Assembly (NCBI GenBank): GCA_021292105.1
Contig: CM037857.1
Location: 37,491,114 to 37,555,113 of the forward strand
Length of the DNA: 64,000 nucleotides
Source: Anadara kagoshimensis
Taxonomy: Eukaryota > Mollusca > Bivalvia > Arcoida > Arcidae
Direction of reading: 5' to 3'
The notes beneath the pieces were generated by a model. That model did no database searches, had not been told where the DNA came from, and saw only the letters and a list, made by a program, of their open reading frames with translations. Both the position numbers and the translations under genes were made by a program. Positions 23,767 through 35,660 of this stretch are shown here, in pieces. Positions within the stretch are counted from its first letter, which is position 1. Each line of letters starts with the position of its first letter.

Positions 23767-23814
23767 TAGTGGTGCTTTGTGCCAAATTTGGTTGAAATCT
23801 GCCCAGTGGTTCGT

Positions 23815-23845
<31 letters not shown>

Positions 23846-23853
<8 letters not shown>

Positions 23854-23872
23854 GACGACGACGACAGACAAC
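23846..23872. repeat. (GAC)n microsatellite inside the element
   Basis: Eight GAC units followed by AGACAACGGAC. Confidence 0.95.
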
Positions 23873-23876
23873 GGAC

Positions 23877-23908
<32 letters not shown>

Positions 23909-24189
23909 TGGCTCAGGTGAGCTAAAAACTAGTATTGTTCGTGGTCCTGTTGCCAGATGACAAGACCAAATCAGTAACGAAAAGTTTATGGTGGATCACA
24001 AAACAAGGCCGTTTTGAAACATAAACACAAAAGCGACATTGGGAATGGATAGGTCACACCATCAAGACACCTGCCAACAACATCACAAAACTTTGAAATG
24101 GAACAAACAAGAATAAAAGACACCTTGAGACAAGTTTCTGGAATTGAAACAGAGGGGGTAAAATAGCGCAGAACAGAGAGCCAGTTTGA

Positions 24190-25265
24190 GGGATTTTGTC
24201 GACGGACTAACCTCCACTGGGAGTGAAAGGCATACATACAGTACGCACGTTAGTGAGACTAGCACCATCCGTGTGATGGGAGATCTGGAACAAATACCAG
24301 GTATAACTAAATGCAGCCAAACAGCAGTTTAATAGTGTGCACGTTGAATATGTAGGTCGGTTGCATATGCTGTTGGAAGCAAATTTTCAATTGTACTTTT
24401 CCCCTGAGAGGAACAGTTTACATCGTAGATAAGAAATCTTTGCTAGGTACATTCAATGAAGGCATCTGCACTCACAAGTTCAGAAAAAATCCCTCTTGCA
24501 AGAGTGGGAAGAAGACCTGTGTTTTCCCTGGAAACACGGAATGCTGTATTTAGAATGTCCAGAAAGTTAAATGACAGTCTTGCAGTCTGTAATTGCATGG
24601 AATACTGGGAGCTTATTCCTCCCCAGAGGTGATAATTTTATGCTATGAACAGGGACGAACTTTAGATGTCCCCGTCTGGAATCATACTTCCTCATTTAAA
24701 CGCAACAGAAGAATACGGTCATCAGTATTACGACAGACAACAACTGTTCTTTTATAGCCTTGCATGTAAGCATCAACACCATGGGGAACAATTCTAGTAT
24801 CGGCTTCCTTGTGTAAAGCTTTAAAAACGGTTACACTCCTTCCTCTGTATGAATTAAACATGCTGTCTGTTGGACCCCCTGATACCCTCAGCTAAGCTTA
24901 GAAGTGTCTTAGATTAATATGAGATCCTATTTGTTTTCTTGGTGACTTATGAAATCTTACCAATTTGATGGCAGAGGGACATTTTAGTTATCAATAATTC
25001 TTCTAACAGAACGGGGACCTGATCCTCTTTTATCTCTAGATGGTTTCACCTTTTATGGATTCGCGTGGATAAAAAACAGTTTGTGCGTTTCCTAACTCGC
25101 CGAACGTATTGATGTCTTTCCGTGTTCCCAGTACTACAACTAAAGTTTGACCATTAATTATGTTGGTAGTAATGTCTCCATGCAAACTTCTTCCTCAGGG
25201 ATATTTTGAAGATCCGACTCGTCAGCTGCAGATAACAAGGGTCCTGATATATCAGGTATAGAAAG
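24190..25265 (-). pseudogene. Decayed gene of the EADTR / HA-TGCD repeated-protein family
   Basis: Reading the minus strand and allowing frameshifts and stops, conserved blocks appear in order. An acidic stretch (SAADESDLQNIPEEE) lies near 25160-25230 and GQTLVVVLGTRKDINTF near 25110-25160. KALHKEADTRIVPHGVDAY lies near 24770-24820, followed by VVVCRNTDDRILLLRLNEE near 24690-24750. LPVFHAITDC lies at 24582-24611 and ENLLPTAYATDLHIQRAHY near 24332-24392. A TGA directly follows the NEEV block and at least two more frame changes follow. I recognise these blocks from abundant uncharacterised cnidarian and molluscan proteins with EADTR, DTD and FHAxTGCD motifs. The acidic spacing resembles PIN/FEN-type nucleases, which is inference only. 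The C-terminal part beyond 24190 is not traceable. Multi-copy occurrence suggests spread by a mobile element. Confidence 0.62.
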
Positions 25266-26210
25266 CGACACTGGGAATAGTTCGTGTTTCAACAGTTCAC
25301 TAATATTTCCACCAGAAAAAAGAACACACTTGATAGTATTATACAGATACAGTCATTATAGCTAATCAAATCTTTCAGTACCACCAGTACTTTGATTTCT
25401 TTTTTTTAAAAAGTGGATACTTATTATATATAAATACGGGCAATATGATTCAGTAAAATTATTTTAACAGAAGTCTAAAGTTTTGTTAAACAATTTCAAA
25501 TTCACAAATGTGTTTATACTAGTATTTATTTGCCACAATTAATCATATTTGTAAAGGTCAAATTTGTGCAAGCGTCTAATCTTATTTTTCATGGGAAACT
25601 TTGAAAATAAATGACTGAATTAGTTGGATATGACTTTCTTTTAATTTGAAGATACCACTTACATATTTAGAAGACAAAATGTATAAAGAAAAACTTCTGT
25701 AAGCCACCTTGAATTTGTGTATAGGTCAATATGGGCATTTTCACTTGAACTTTGCACCCATTGACCTTTAGCTGCCCCCACAATGGCCCCTGGGTGAAAT
25801 CTTGCTTGGCAACAAGCCGATTCTACCAAAGTAAAGTTCAAAGAAGGTTATGACATAACTTGCCACCTTTGAACACGTTGTCCTCCCTACATCGAAAAAT
25901 AAGCGTTTTTTCAAAATCCTCTACCAGACTACAACGATAACTAGATCCTTGGACAAGACATGCAAATCTCAACGACAAGCCAAGATGTTATATTACTGAT
26001 TTAAAAGTTTTCAATAGCTTGGAAGCATCAGCTTCTAATGGCATGCAGTTTCCAAATATTCAATTAAAAAAAAACAATCCATATCCAAATCAAAATTCCA
26101 AACAAAGCAAAAACCCTGTGTATAAAACTTCTAAGATACCAGTATTTTTATGGATTATATATGGCTTTTGCAATTACAATGAATATCAATACTGAACAAA
26201 AATAGCGGTC
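25266..26210. other. Nothing recognised
   Basis: AT-rich. A segment at 26070-26110 (CCATATCCAAATCAAAATTC, then CAAAGCAAAAAC) is weakly like the 50-bp monomer of the array at 41937. Nothing else is supported. Confidence 0.45.
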
Positions 26211-26330
26211 CTGTCATATATCAATGCATTGTTTTTAATTTAATCATAAAATACATTCTAAAAATGGTATATTGTCTACCATTTTTTTTAATGTAATTTA
26301 TAATTAAATTCAAAAAATGGTATATGGCAG
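26211..26330. repeat. Dimer of the CTGTCATATACC hairpin element
   Basis: CTGTCATATATC and TGGTATATGGCAG form the outer ends. Inside, TGGTATATTG followed by TACCATTTTTT marks the junction of two palindromic units of about 60 bp. The second unit is intact; the first has a decayed left arm. Confidence 0.8.
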
Positions 26331-26978
<648 letters not shown>

Positions 26979-27682
26979 TTTCTTGCCACGCGTATAGTAC
27001 TGGAAATTGCCCAACAGCGCTGGAGTTTCGACTTAAAACTCCTTAATTTGAATGTCGATGTCAATGACACCAGGTCATGCCGTTTTATTTCCTTCTGTTA
27101 TAATGGGGTCTCTGAAATGGGCGAACCATTAATTATTTGATTTACGATTATTAATAAACTTATAACGCTATAATTAATATGCAAATATTTAATATATAAC
27201 GTAATAATTGAACCAATAAATTTAGTTTTGAGCATTTATAAACATAACATAATTTTAATAATAATGGTAAGAGCGGACTGTGAAAAATAAAATTTTAATT
27301 CACTGAATAAAACGAAAGTAGATCATAACCAAACAAAACTCGCGCCAATTTATATGTTGTAAACACGTTTTTTTAATATTCAGTCGAAAATGTTAAAATA
27401 TTTCCACTATGTCCGGTTAATTTATAAGATTTTAAGTATTTAGATGGTATAGAATTTTTTTAATATTTAAGTTGTGCTTCATAACACAAGCTGAACTGAA
27501 GGATAAGCCTGGTTTAAACTTGATTTATTGAGTTCAGTATCCTCTTGAATTATTATTGTGTCACTAGTTTTATGTGGAGTTAGAGATTTCTTTTATTCAG
27601 GACTGATTTTTGCTGATAGATTATGTAGCTATATGTAGAGTTAGTCTTAATTCCGACTACCGTGTAGTTTAATCTACTTTCT
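26979..27682. other. AT-rich DNA, nothing recognised
   Basis: No supported feature. Confidence 0.5.
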
Positions 27683-27691
27683 GAGCATTGT

Positions 27692-27997
27692 AGGAACTCC
27701 TCTAAAGATGTCCAACGCCTAATGAACTCAAAACTTCATTAGACGTCAAAATTGCAACGCCTAATGAAGTCCGGATGTCATTAGATGTTGACAATTCTGA
27801 CGCCTAATAAAGTCCAAAGATTGATGTTCCAGATGAGAAGGCAAATACACAGCCGTTAAATTTTGAGAATAATTTTATTTTTGTAATGCCAAAAAGATTT
27901 TTCGTCTGGAGCTTCAATATTTGGACTTCGAAATTGTCAACCCCAAATGAAATCCGGACTTCGGATTTGCTACAGTACTCATTAGGCGTTGTTACAG
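27692..27997. mobile_element. Inverted-repeat element with CAACGCCTAATGA ends
   Basis: CAACGCCTAATGAACTC at 27713 is mirrored by GTACTCATTAGGCGTTG ending at 27991. A second direct copy, CAACGCCTAATGAAGTCCGG, lies at about 27754. Its partner on the right is GAAATCCGGACTTCGG. GAGCATTGT occurs directly before (27683-27691) and after (27998-28006), so a 9-bp target duplication is possible. Confidence 0.6.
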
Positions 27998-28021
27998 AGC
28001 ATTGTCCATTTATTTATTGAT

Positions 28022-28029
<8 letters not shown>

Positions 28030-28064
<35 letters not shown>

Positions 28065-28100
28065 TATTATATATTATATAATATATATATATATATATCT
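28030..28100. repeat. (TA)n microsatellite, interrupted
   Basis: TA repeats with ATAATATA interruptions. Confidence 0.95.
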
Positions 28101-28544
28101 ATCTTTTGACGTGCCGTAGTAAACCTGTACTCACTCTAATACAAAGCCAATAGAAATACGTCGTGCTTGCCGTGTCTGAGTTATGTTTTGTGTACCGAGT
28201 CGGGATGGGTTGCATTCCTTGAAGTTCGGAAAATGCTCTTTTTCTTTGAGTGATTAAAATAATGTTCTCTCAATGTAAGCACTATGTTAGTTTTTTCTGA
28301 CATTGAAAAACATGTTATTTGGAGATATAACTTATTCTATATGCAGATTATGACACGGCGTAAGTTGACACACGACACACCCGCGGTCACGATGACCCAG
28401 GGTCTGAAATGCCGGCTCAAGGGTTCCCCGTGTTTCTCTCTAAAAGTTCAAATTTGTCAGTTCTACTAATCGCTTACCAATTGGTAGTGGTATACACCAG
28501 GCACTATGGTGTCTCAACAATCATGAACTGTCCATCTTCATACG

Positions 28545-28595
28545 AGTGAATTTATCTTGATTGGGATTTTAACACCATACGACCCAACCATCCAT
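28545..28595 (+). mobile_element. SINE 3' end fragment
   Basis: GTGAATTTATCTTGATTGGG followed by ATTTTAACACCATACGACCC matches the common SINE 3' end (GTGAAATATTCTTGACTGGG, then ACGTTAAACACCAT). Upstream sequence is not assignable. Confidence 0.5.
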
Positions 28596-28779
28596 TTCAT
28601 ACATTTTATTATCTGTAATAAACGTACAGAGGTGAGGAGGAGAGACGATGACTTGACGTCTTCTTTTGGAACGTTTTAGAATGCTTGATGTGACGTCGAA
28701 AGCAACATTGGCGTGATATCACATTTATACATTGTTGACTCAACCCTAGGCTTATCAAGTTTTATGGCCGCCATCACAG

Positions 28780-29025
28780 TATTGTTGATGTTGATTGTTG
28801 ATGTCCCTGTGTCCAGGATTGCCCTGGATATATTTGGCGTCCCATGTTCCTTTCACATAATTTTGATTACACACGTGGCGCTTGTCGGGTGTAGCTAGCT
28901 AAACAGGCGTTTACCCTTCAGGAGCACCCGGTCTCACTTCCCTGGTGAAAGTTCACGTGTTTAATTTGACTTACCAGTTTCAAAGTTTTTACTTTGCTTC
29001 TGAATTGTGATTCGGACATGGATTA
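28780..29025 (+). mobile_element. Dispersed element with GTGTAGCTAGCTAAAC core, one 50-bp monomer at its 3' end
   Basis: Segments in order: CTGTGTCCAGGATTGCCCTG, GGATATATTTGGCGTCC, GATTACACACGTGGCG, GGGTGTAGCTAGCTAAACAG, CACCCGGTCTCACTTCCCTG, TTTTTACTTTGCTTCTGAAT and TGTGATTCGGACATGG. The same order occurs at 40640-40912 and, reversed, at 43701-43900. The last two segments are a single copy of the monomer that forms the array at 41937. Confidence 0.75.
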
Positions 29026-30835
29026 GTATGTTAGTCATTGATATATATGAAGTAACTTGTGGTTTTTATTGATCAAGTTCTTAAAGCACTATGTCGTATT
29101 AGAGTAAATGGCAAGTATAGTAGAAATCAAAGTTTTATATAAGTAAAACCTTGTTTACCAACAGCGAATGCTGAACCAGCAAACTAAGTTCGCCTTCCCA
29201 GAAGTTGTGTGCCTCCATCCAGTTCGTCTCGCCCACCATTTATTATTTGTACGTGGTCTCAATTTATCTACAGAAGTGTTTCATTCACGGAACACTTTTT
29301 TACAAACCGTGAAATATCTGCGAGGGTGAAAAAAATAATTCTTTGTTTCTTAAAAATAGCATTTTAAGTGTGCATTTTTGTTTGGGACTGTCTTAAGAAG
29401 GATACATAAGCCTTTCCTCGTCGATCCCTTGTGTGTGTGTTTATTTGCAATTATTTTATATGTGCGTATCTTTTTACAATTTATAGAGAAACCGATATAT
29501 TTTGAAAACATATTATTACGTACAGTATTTCATTAATAAATCTGGGATAGTATGTTGATACATTGTAACCCTGGTTATAGAAATACTCTGTCCTAATGTC
29601 ATCTAACTTTATCAAATTTCTTTAATTATACAAGTATTAGAAAGCCCTTAATTATCACGTAGGTTAAATCTGACGACTTATTTAAAGTGAAGAAAGGCGA
29701 ATCCCGACGATTTATGAATGAAATACTCTTTACAACAGGCGTGAGCGTTTTGTGTTCTTAAATAAATTTGGCAAACACTATCGTATGTACTAGAGGGGGT
29801 TTACTAGCGGACACTGTGTATTTGTCCAAGTCTATGTCAACATCATGGGCAAATTTTAGGTGCCAAAATTTAAACGTAGGACTGACAAAAAATTGAAATA
29901 TAAAACAAATTTACTTATTTAATTTATATGTCAATGGTTTTTTGTATAAATAATGTCAATTTTTAGACGTCAGTTTTATATATTTTTTTGGCTTCCTTAT
30001 TTGTAGAAAAAGTGTCACCGTATGGATTTCAACCAATCAGAATTATTGTCTTTTAAACCTTAAGCCAAGAAGGAAGGACGATAAATAACGTTCGTTTACT
30101 TTGGTTGTTTTGATTTTACGGAATGATAACACTTATATATTCTACACACAATTCGACTCCGACTTTTGCGGTTTCGAGATAATGACCCGTAAAGTATTTG
30201 CGGTCGGATATATGTAATACAGTAATTTAGTATACTTCCGCACGAGCTGTTTCCCGCTAAGAAGCAGTGGTGTCCTATATTGGTCAATAAGTCCGTTAAA
30301 AAATATTATTTTTACAAATACGCCCCCGCGACAATTTTTAAAACCACACACTTCTAATTAAAGTGCATTTGGTGTATTTAAAAAAAACTTCTTATACTGG
30401 TACATCCTGGTGTAGTATAGTGATGGATCGGCCTCAGGAGTGCACCTAGCCTACAAAATGAAGCGAACATAGTAGCCTCCAATTACTCCGACCACTAGCA
30501 TTGTTCTTAATTTTATAAACAACGAATATCTTCGAAAACTAATACACATTTTGTATACACAAAACTGGTCGAACTGGCGTATCATTTTTAACAATTATAA
30601 TTGGAAATCATCAACATTAATTGGAGTACAAGGAAGTAACCTTGTACTGTTCTAGATTGTAGACACATCGCAAATGTAAAACGTCATATACTGGCTTGAC
30701 GATATAGAAACATCAAGTACATGTAAGTGGACGCAAGGTTTCCTTCCGCACTAGCATATTTACTTTGTGGTACTCATTTGGCAATAACATTTGGCTGGGT
30801 GGAAGAAACCCGGAGTCAAATGTCAAGTTAAAGAA
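29026..30835. other. Nothing recognised
   Basis: AT-rich. Short minus-strand open frames near 30100-30350 have no family motif. No repeat match was seen to the families above. Confidence 0.5.
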
Positions 30836-30912
30836 AACACTCTGTTGCCTGGATGGGACTCGAGCCTTCAATCATGAGTCCGCGACCTCAACCACTCCGG
30901 CCGAGTGTCTCC
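30836..30912 (-). mobile_element. tRNA-like SINE head
   Basis: Read in reverse: CACTCGGCCGGAGTGGTTGA (A-box region), GGTCGCGGACTCA and AAGGCTCGAGTCCCATCC (B box). This has the layout of a leucine- or serine-type tRNA but the arms do not pair well and there is no CCT/TTTT terminator at the tRNA end. I take it as a SINE head whose body continues to lower coordinates. Confidence 0.5.
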
Positions 30913-31106
30913 GTCGTCCGCATGTCTACAAGGGGAAACCCGGAAGTTGTGGTTGCTGACCTACATTTAGGTATTACACAAAGGTACTACTGTCAAATTC
31001 ACGGCAATCTGGTCTCTGGTTTATACATAACTGACTAGCAAACTCAAAAAAATAATAAATAAATAAAGGTAGTTTAATGATTTCAACACATGTTCTCAAC
31101 TCCCAG

Positions 31107-31399
31107 CAGGGGCGGATCCAGGATTTTTTGAAAGGGGGGGGGGTTGAGAACTATCCAGGATTTTTTGAAAGGGGGGGTTGAGAACTATACAGGATTTTTT
31201 TTAAAGGGGATGAGAATTATATCAATGCTAGATGCGAACGCCGAAGGCGCGAGCTTCCAGAGACGATGGGTCTAGGGCCGATGGGGGCCAAGAAAATAAT
31301 TTTAATCAGTCAATATCTCACTTTCTCTCTCTCTTCAAATTTTTCAAAGGGGGGGGGGGGTTTGCAACCCCCGCAACCCCTCCCCTAAATCCGCCACTG
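31107..31399. mobile_element. CAGGGGCGGATCCAGG non-autonomous DNA element, 293 bp
   Basis: It begins CAGGGGCGGATCCAGGATTT and ends TAAATCCGCCACTG. CCCAG lies directly on each side (31102-31106 and 31400-31404) as a likely 5-bp target duplication. The left part holds three copies of GGATTTTTTGAAAGGGG with GGTTGAGAACTAT between them. GGGGCGGATCCAG-type ends are common to miniature elements in many animals. Confidence 0.85.
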
Positions 31400-31404
31400 C
31401 CCAG

Positions 31405-31890
31405 TGTGCTTGTGGTGGTAGTATAGTGATGATTGAAGTATTGATGGTGGTGGTGGTAATGATGATGTGTAACGACCGGAAACAAAAAAAAAATGTCGAA
31501 GAAAAATAAATGAGCTATTTTAGCTGTCAGTTGGAATATTAATTTTCCTGATAGGGGTAGTATTTAAACATGTTTCAGATATGCTAGATTTATTAATTTT
31601 TGTTTTGACGTCATAAGTTTATAAAATGCAGGTAAAGGTTAAATACATGTGAAAAGCATCCTCCATGCATCCTTTGATACGGTAATAGATGTTACAACTT
31701 TAAATGATACGACGCTACTCTGTAATCAGTCTGATCATTTATAACAAAAAGGCCATCTAAGGAACTTTAACATTCAAATACGGAGATTTACTACCACGTG
31801 TGATGAAAACTTATTATTTCGGTCACATGGTACCTAAGTAAAACGATACATGATATTTTATCAACACCAGCATACTGTAAATATTTTTAT
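31405..31890. other. Nothing recognised
   Basis: A short GGT/GAT microsatellite at 31408-31465. No other supported feature. Confidence 0.5.
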
Positions 31891-31891
31891 A

Positions 31892-32224
31892 CAGTACAGA
31901 CCTGACGAAAGTTAAACGTCGACCTAACGAATAGAAGCCGACGTCGCCTGTCGAGTAGCTTAGATATGGATTCCTAGCTGCGAAGAGCTAACAGCTGGTG
32001 AGATACAGAACATACCTGTCGGAGGTTTAACACTTAGTTAACGAATTAGTGTCGAATCGGCGGATCATAATTATCTAGTTCTTTGGCTATAAAGGTTTCG
32101 ATAGTTGATATATACCTCTCGGCAGCATTTCGACCACTAACTATCTATATTCCCACCACTCAGCAGCCAGGGTTTTACTCCCTTTTCGTTGTCTAAGTGT
32201 TAAACTTTCGACAGGTCTGTACAG
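31892..32224. mobile_element. Tc1/mariner-like CAGTACAGACCTG element, 333 bp
   Basis: The left end CAGTACAGACCTGACGAAAG and the right end CTTTCGACAGGTCTGTACAG are inverted and flanked by TA (31890-31891 and 32225-32226). The interior holds CCTAACGAATAGAAGCCGAC and an inner pair, TGTCGGAGGTTTAACACTTA with TAACGAATTAGTG. It is the best-preserved copy of the family in the window. Confidence 0.88.
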
Positions 32225-32640
32225 TATATAGCTAACGAGGGATCAAGGTGTGTGCTGGGACGGTACTAATTCGTTAGCTAAGTGTTAAACTTTTGACATG
32301 TCTGTACTGTATAACTAACGAGAGATCGATGTGTGTGCTTGTTCGGTACTAATTCGTTAGCAAAGTGTTAAACGTTCGACATGTCTGTACTGTATAACTA
32401 ACGAGAGATCGATGTGTGTGCTTGTTCGGTACTAATTCGTTAGCAAAGTGTTAAACGTTCGACAGATCTGCACTGTATAGCTAACGAGGATCGATGTGTG
32501 TGCTGATTCAGTACTAATTCGTTAGCTTAGTGTTAAACTTTCGACAGGTCTGCACTGTATAGCTAACGAGAGATCGATGTGTGTGCTGGTTCGGTACTAA
32601 TTCATTAACTTAGTGTTAATCTTTCGACAGGTCTGTACTG
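32215..32640. repeat. 83-bp tandem array grown from the element's right end
   Basis: GTCTGTACTGTA-like starts occur at 32215, 32300, 32383, 32466, 32548 and 32631 (spacing 82-85). Each unit holds CTAACGAGAGATCGATGTGT, GGTACTAATTCGTTAGC and GTGTTAAACGTTCGACA, so every unit carries one terminal repeat of the preceding element. Confidence 0.93.
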
Positions 32641-33133
32641 AATAAGAACCTACAGTTAAGATCATGTTGTGATATCAATTTTAAAAGACAAGTTTCTACA
32701 ATGGGCGAATTTTCTCTTAAGTTCAACATAATGGGATTATTGTAACAGAAAATTATCCCAGAAAACTATATATATAGGGCACTGAATTATCCAACAATTC
32801 CACGCTTAATAACTAGTTATTTTTTGCCGATATATGATATGATGTTCAAAGGCTTTTTGATACGGGATATCTTCAACGTAACATAATTGTCAAATGCAAA
32901 ATATTTCAGTTTTTTTCTCTATAAATTTAACATGTCCGGAGGATGACAGTTAATGCCTATATTTTAAAGCTTTTTATATCAGAATTCTTTTTAAATAAAG
33001 TGTGAAACAGAGATTTAACAATATCATATGAAGGTGTAGACTTCAGATTCGGATACCATATCAACGATGTATCTATAACATGTATAGTGTAGTTGAAGCT
33101 AGTACAAAGCAACCTCTCTCTATTATTATTGTT
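32641..33133. other. AT-rich DNA, nothing recognised
   Basis: No supported feature. Confidence 0.5.
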
Positions 33134-33396
33134 GGCCCCGGTTTCACAATCATTCCTTAGTTAAAATTTTCCTTAACTTAAATTTAACAAATTTTGTTAA
33201 TCTTTTTTGGAACTTTTTTAAAATGTTTTTGAAAAAAACTAAATACAACTGTTATAAATATAAGCAAGAAGTGATCTTCAATATGACACATTAAAATTCT
33301 GAATATATTACAAATTAGCAAAATTATAAAGATTTGAAATTTTGATGATTTAAGACAAGGAAAATCTTAGCTAAGGAATGATTGTGAAACTGGAGA
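33134..33396. mobile_element. GGTTTCACAATCATTCCTTA-family inverted-repeat element, 263 bp
   Basis: The left end GGCCCCGGTTTCACAATCAT and the right end GAATGATTGTGAAACTGGAG are inverted. The inner CTTAGTTAAAATTTTCCTTA pairs with AAGGAAAATCTTAGCTAAGG. Confidence 0.9.
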
Positions 33397-35455
33397 CTGC
33401 CGGCTTAAAAACTAAATGCCGTTTACCTGCAAAGCAAGTGTCATCTGATCAAAAAGTCTCTCTTTCATTCAGTTTCAAATTAGTTGACCTTTACAGAAGG
33501 TGTGGAAAAACACTAAAACTAAGAAAAGTCTTGTAATAAGGATACCTTTAAACTTCTGACTTGGGTCTGTACACGTATAGGCTGTGTACCTAATCCACTT
33601 TTCATACTGTTTGGATTTCTGAACAGTTTTAGGCAAAGAGAGACAACATCTGGCAAAAGGTGTTTTCCAATTATAACCACCACCACCACCCCATCCTGGT
33701 GGCTTTATTCAAATGCACGCTTCTCGGCCATCCAACCATTGTTGAAAATAAAATGTTACTAAAAAGAAAGAGAATTTGTAGTGTTGGCATTATAATGATG
33801 TCCACATTCCAGCAATATGTTCGGAATTATGTTCACCCTCTCTAGTACCTTTCGGATGTACATGCATTTGTGAATACATCTAGTAATGTTACTTACTTTT
33901 GAACTCAAAGGTTATGCTGTTCTTGGATTTTTTGAGATGATTTTCACTTAATGGAGCTTTAAGAACTAGGTATTAGAACATTCAGGGTGAAAAGACTTAA
34001 AATCGAAGTCAAAAGAGTAGGTCAGCTGTTGTGGGTATGATGTATGTTACTACTATAGTCGATATTCAGCTGTTGTGGGTATGATGTACATGTATATCTT
34101 ACTACTAATTTTTTAAGGGTCGACATTCATTTTTCTCCATAGATTATACTTGAACGTACTCAAGCTCTTTGTTTAATATTTTCAATTGACTTTGTGCGGA
34201 AAAACCGTGGACGCTACTTCAACACGTTTTCTAGATTATTGTCATAGAGCAATTTTGCAATGACGTTATGAACTCAACGAATCACCAATGATGCATCTAC
34301 TCTATCTGACGATAATTAGTATTCATGTGAAGTTTCATAAAAATCTATTAAAAAGTTTTCGAAAAGTGGCGGGAAAAACGGAGTAAACACTCCAACCCCT
34401 TCCTTCGTTTGGGGAACATGAAAAAAAATGTCGTTCAAGGAATTTTCCACGTGTTGGTTGCGAGAGTGGGAATATGATAACCCTGTATAAATATGTGAGT
34501 TGACTTATTTGATCCTAAATATTTTTGACATACAATAAATGAGAGGATTTAGTGCTTATTTTTAAGATGGTTTTAAATTATCCATTATTACCGGATATCG
34601 GGGATATTTTAACACCAAAGATTGTAATTTTTGTAACATATATACAATGGAAAATGTCCAACAAGGTCAAAACATCATCCACGGTAAATAAAACATTCAT
34701 ATTATAATATTAAGATGCTTTTCCATATAATGAATTGCCTGCTTTATTAAAGCACACACACGATGTGGATTTCACATTGCATAGCAACAGGATATCATTT
34801 GGAAATGCGTTGATCAGTTAATACGTTTACCTCCCCGACATCAATGGAATAGATTGTTTAACACTATATCAGTTTTATTTCATAAATGAAAGAGAAAGTC
34901 GATGTATCGATATAAAAGTTACACCAATAAAACACCGCCATCATAATGATAGGATTATCTATATTTCAAATAAAATTCTTTGTAATCGCTAATAAAAACT
35001 TATAATTGTATTGTATCAGGATGTTTGGTGGTCATAAATGTTCGACTGGAATTTCGGGTTATCCTAGGATTAAGTTTATCAATGGGCAACCTTTAGGTAG
35101 ACATGTTCTAATGTGACACTGATTTCTTCAGAATTCACTCCAGGAGAACTTTGTGTCAATTACGATCTAAAAATAAGAATTATGTTTTAAATAAATTCAA
35201 AATTTATGTTCAGTTATCTTCAGGTATTTTAATGGCTAATAAGATGAAATCGGTTGTCTCTTTTGGACTCCCGCGTTTGTTGCATTTTTTGTACATTTCA
35301 TTACTCCCGTTCGTGATTCGTGCACGTGGTTTACGCGTGCATTATTATGTAACCATCAGGGGAAAACAGGTCATGACCAGCTGACGGTCAAGACCACCAG
35401 ATTATGAAAGTTTAATATGAAATGTTGACAAATCACATGTACTTTCCGATACAAG
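33397..35455. other. Nothing recognised except a short duplication
   Basis: CAGCTGTTGTGGGTATGATG occurs at 34024 and 34070 with similar following sequence (a duplication of about 46 bp). The remainder has no supported coding or repeat feature. Confidence 0.5.
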
Positions 35456-35514
35456 TGTCATATATCTTTTTTTTATGTATTTTAATATTAAATTTAAAAA
35501 ATGGTATATGACAC
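35456..35514. repeat. CTGTCATATACC-family hairpin, 59 bp
   Basis: TGTCATATATC at the left and ATGGTATATGACA at the right are inverted, with T-rich and A-rich arms. Confidence 0.8.
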
Positions 35515-35532
35515 AAGAAAGACGGATCTATC

Positions 35533-35660
35533 GTGGCCAAGCGATCTATTGTGCTGGTTTCAGTAAGGCATAGGTTAGAATCCTACCGCTGCCACCATTT
35601 TTACCCTCTACACATTGGCCGACAGGTGCCATGTAGACGTTAAACCCCGACAATTATTAT
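35533..35660 (+). mobile_element. Short SINE with a leucine/serine-like tRNA head
   Basis: GTGGCCAAGCGATCTATTGT looks like the start of a class II tRNA head and AGGTTAGAATCCTACCGCTG like its B box and acceptor side. A body of about 60 bp ends GTAGACGTTAAACCCC, the same GACGTTAAAC ending as family A. It directly precedes the first copy of the 888-bp duplication. Confidence 0.55.

Larger units (their letters stand above)
22100..23928. mobile_element. Tandem-repeat-bearing non-autonomous element with GCTCACCTGAGC ends
   Basis: The left end CAAGAGGCCCAGGGGCCACA followed by TCGCTCACCTGAGCAA mirrors a right end GAGCCTTTGGCTCAGGTGAG followed by CTAAAAA. Between lie about 480 bp of unique left sequence, seven copies of a 166-bp repeat and a conserved right part: AAATCTGCCCAGTGGTTCGT, a GAC microsatellite, and ACAGACAACGGACAAATTGT. 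Unique 5' part, central tandem repeats of about 160 bp and unique 3' part with a microsatellite is an architecture known from oyster pearl-type elements. The resemblance in layout is my inference. No transposase is present. Confidence 0.82.
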
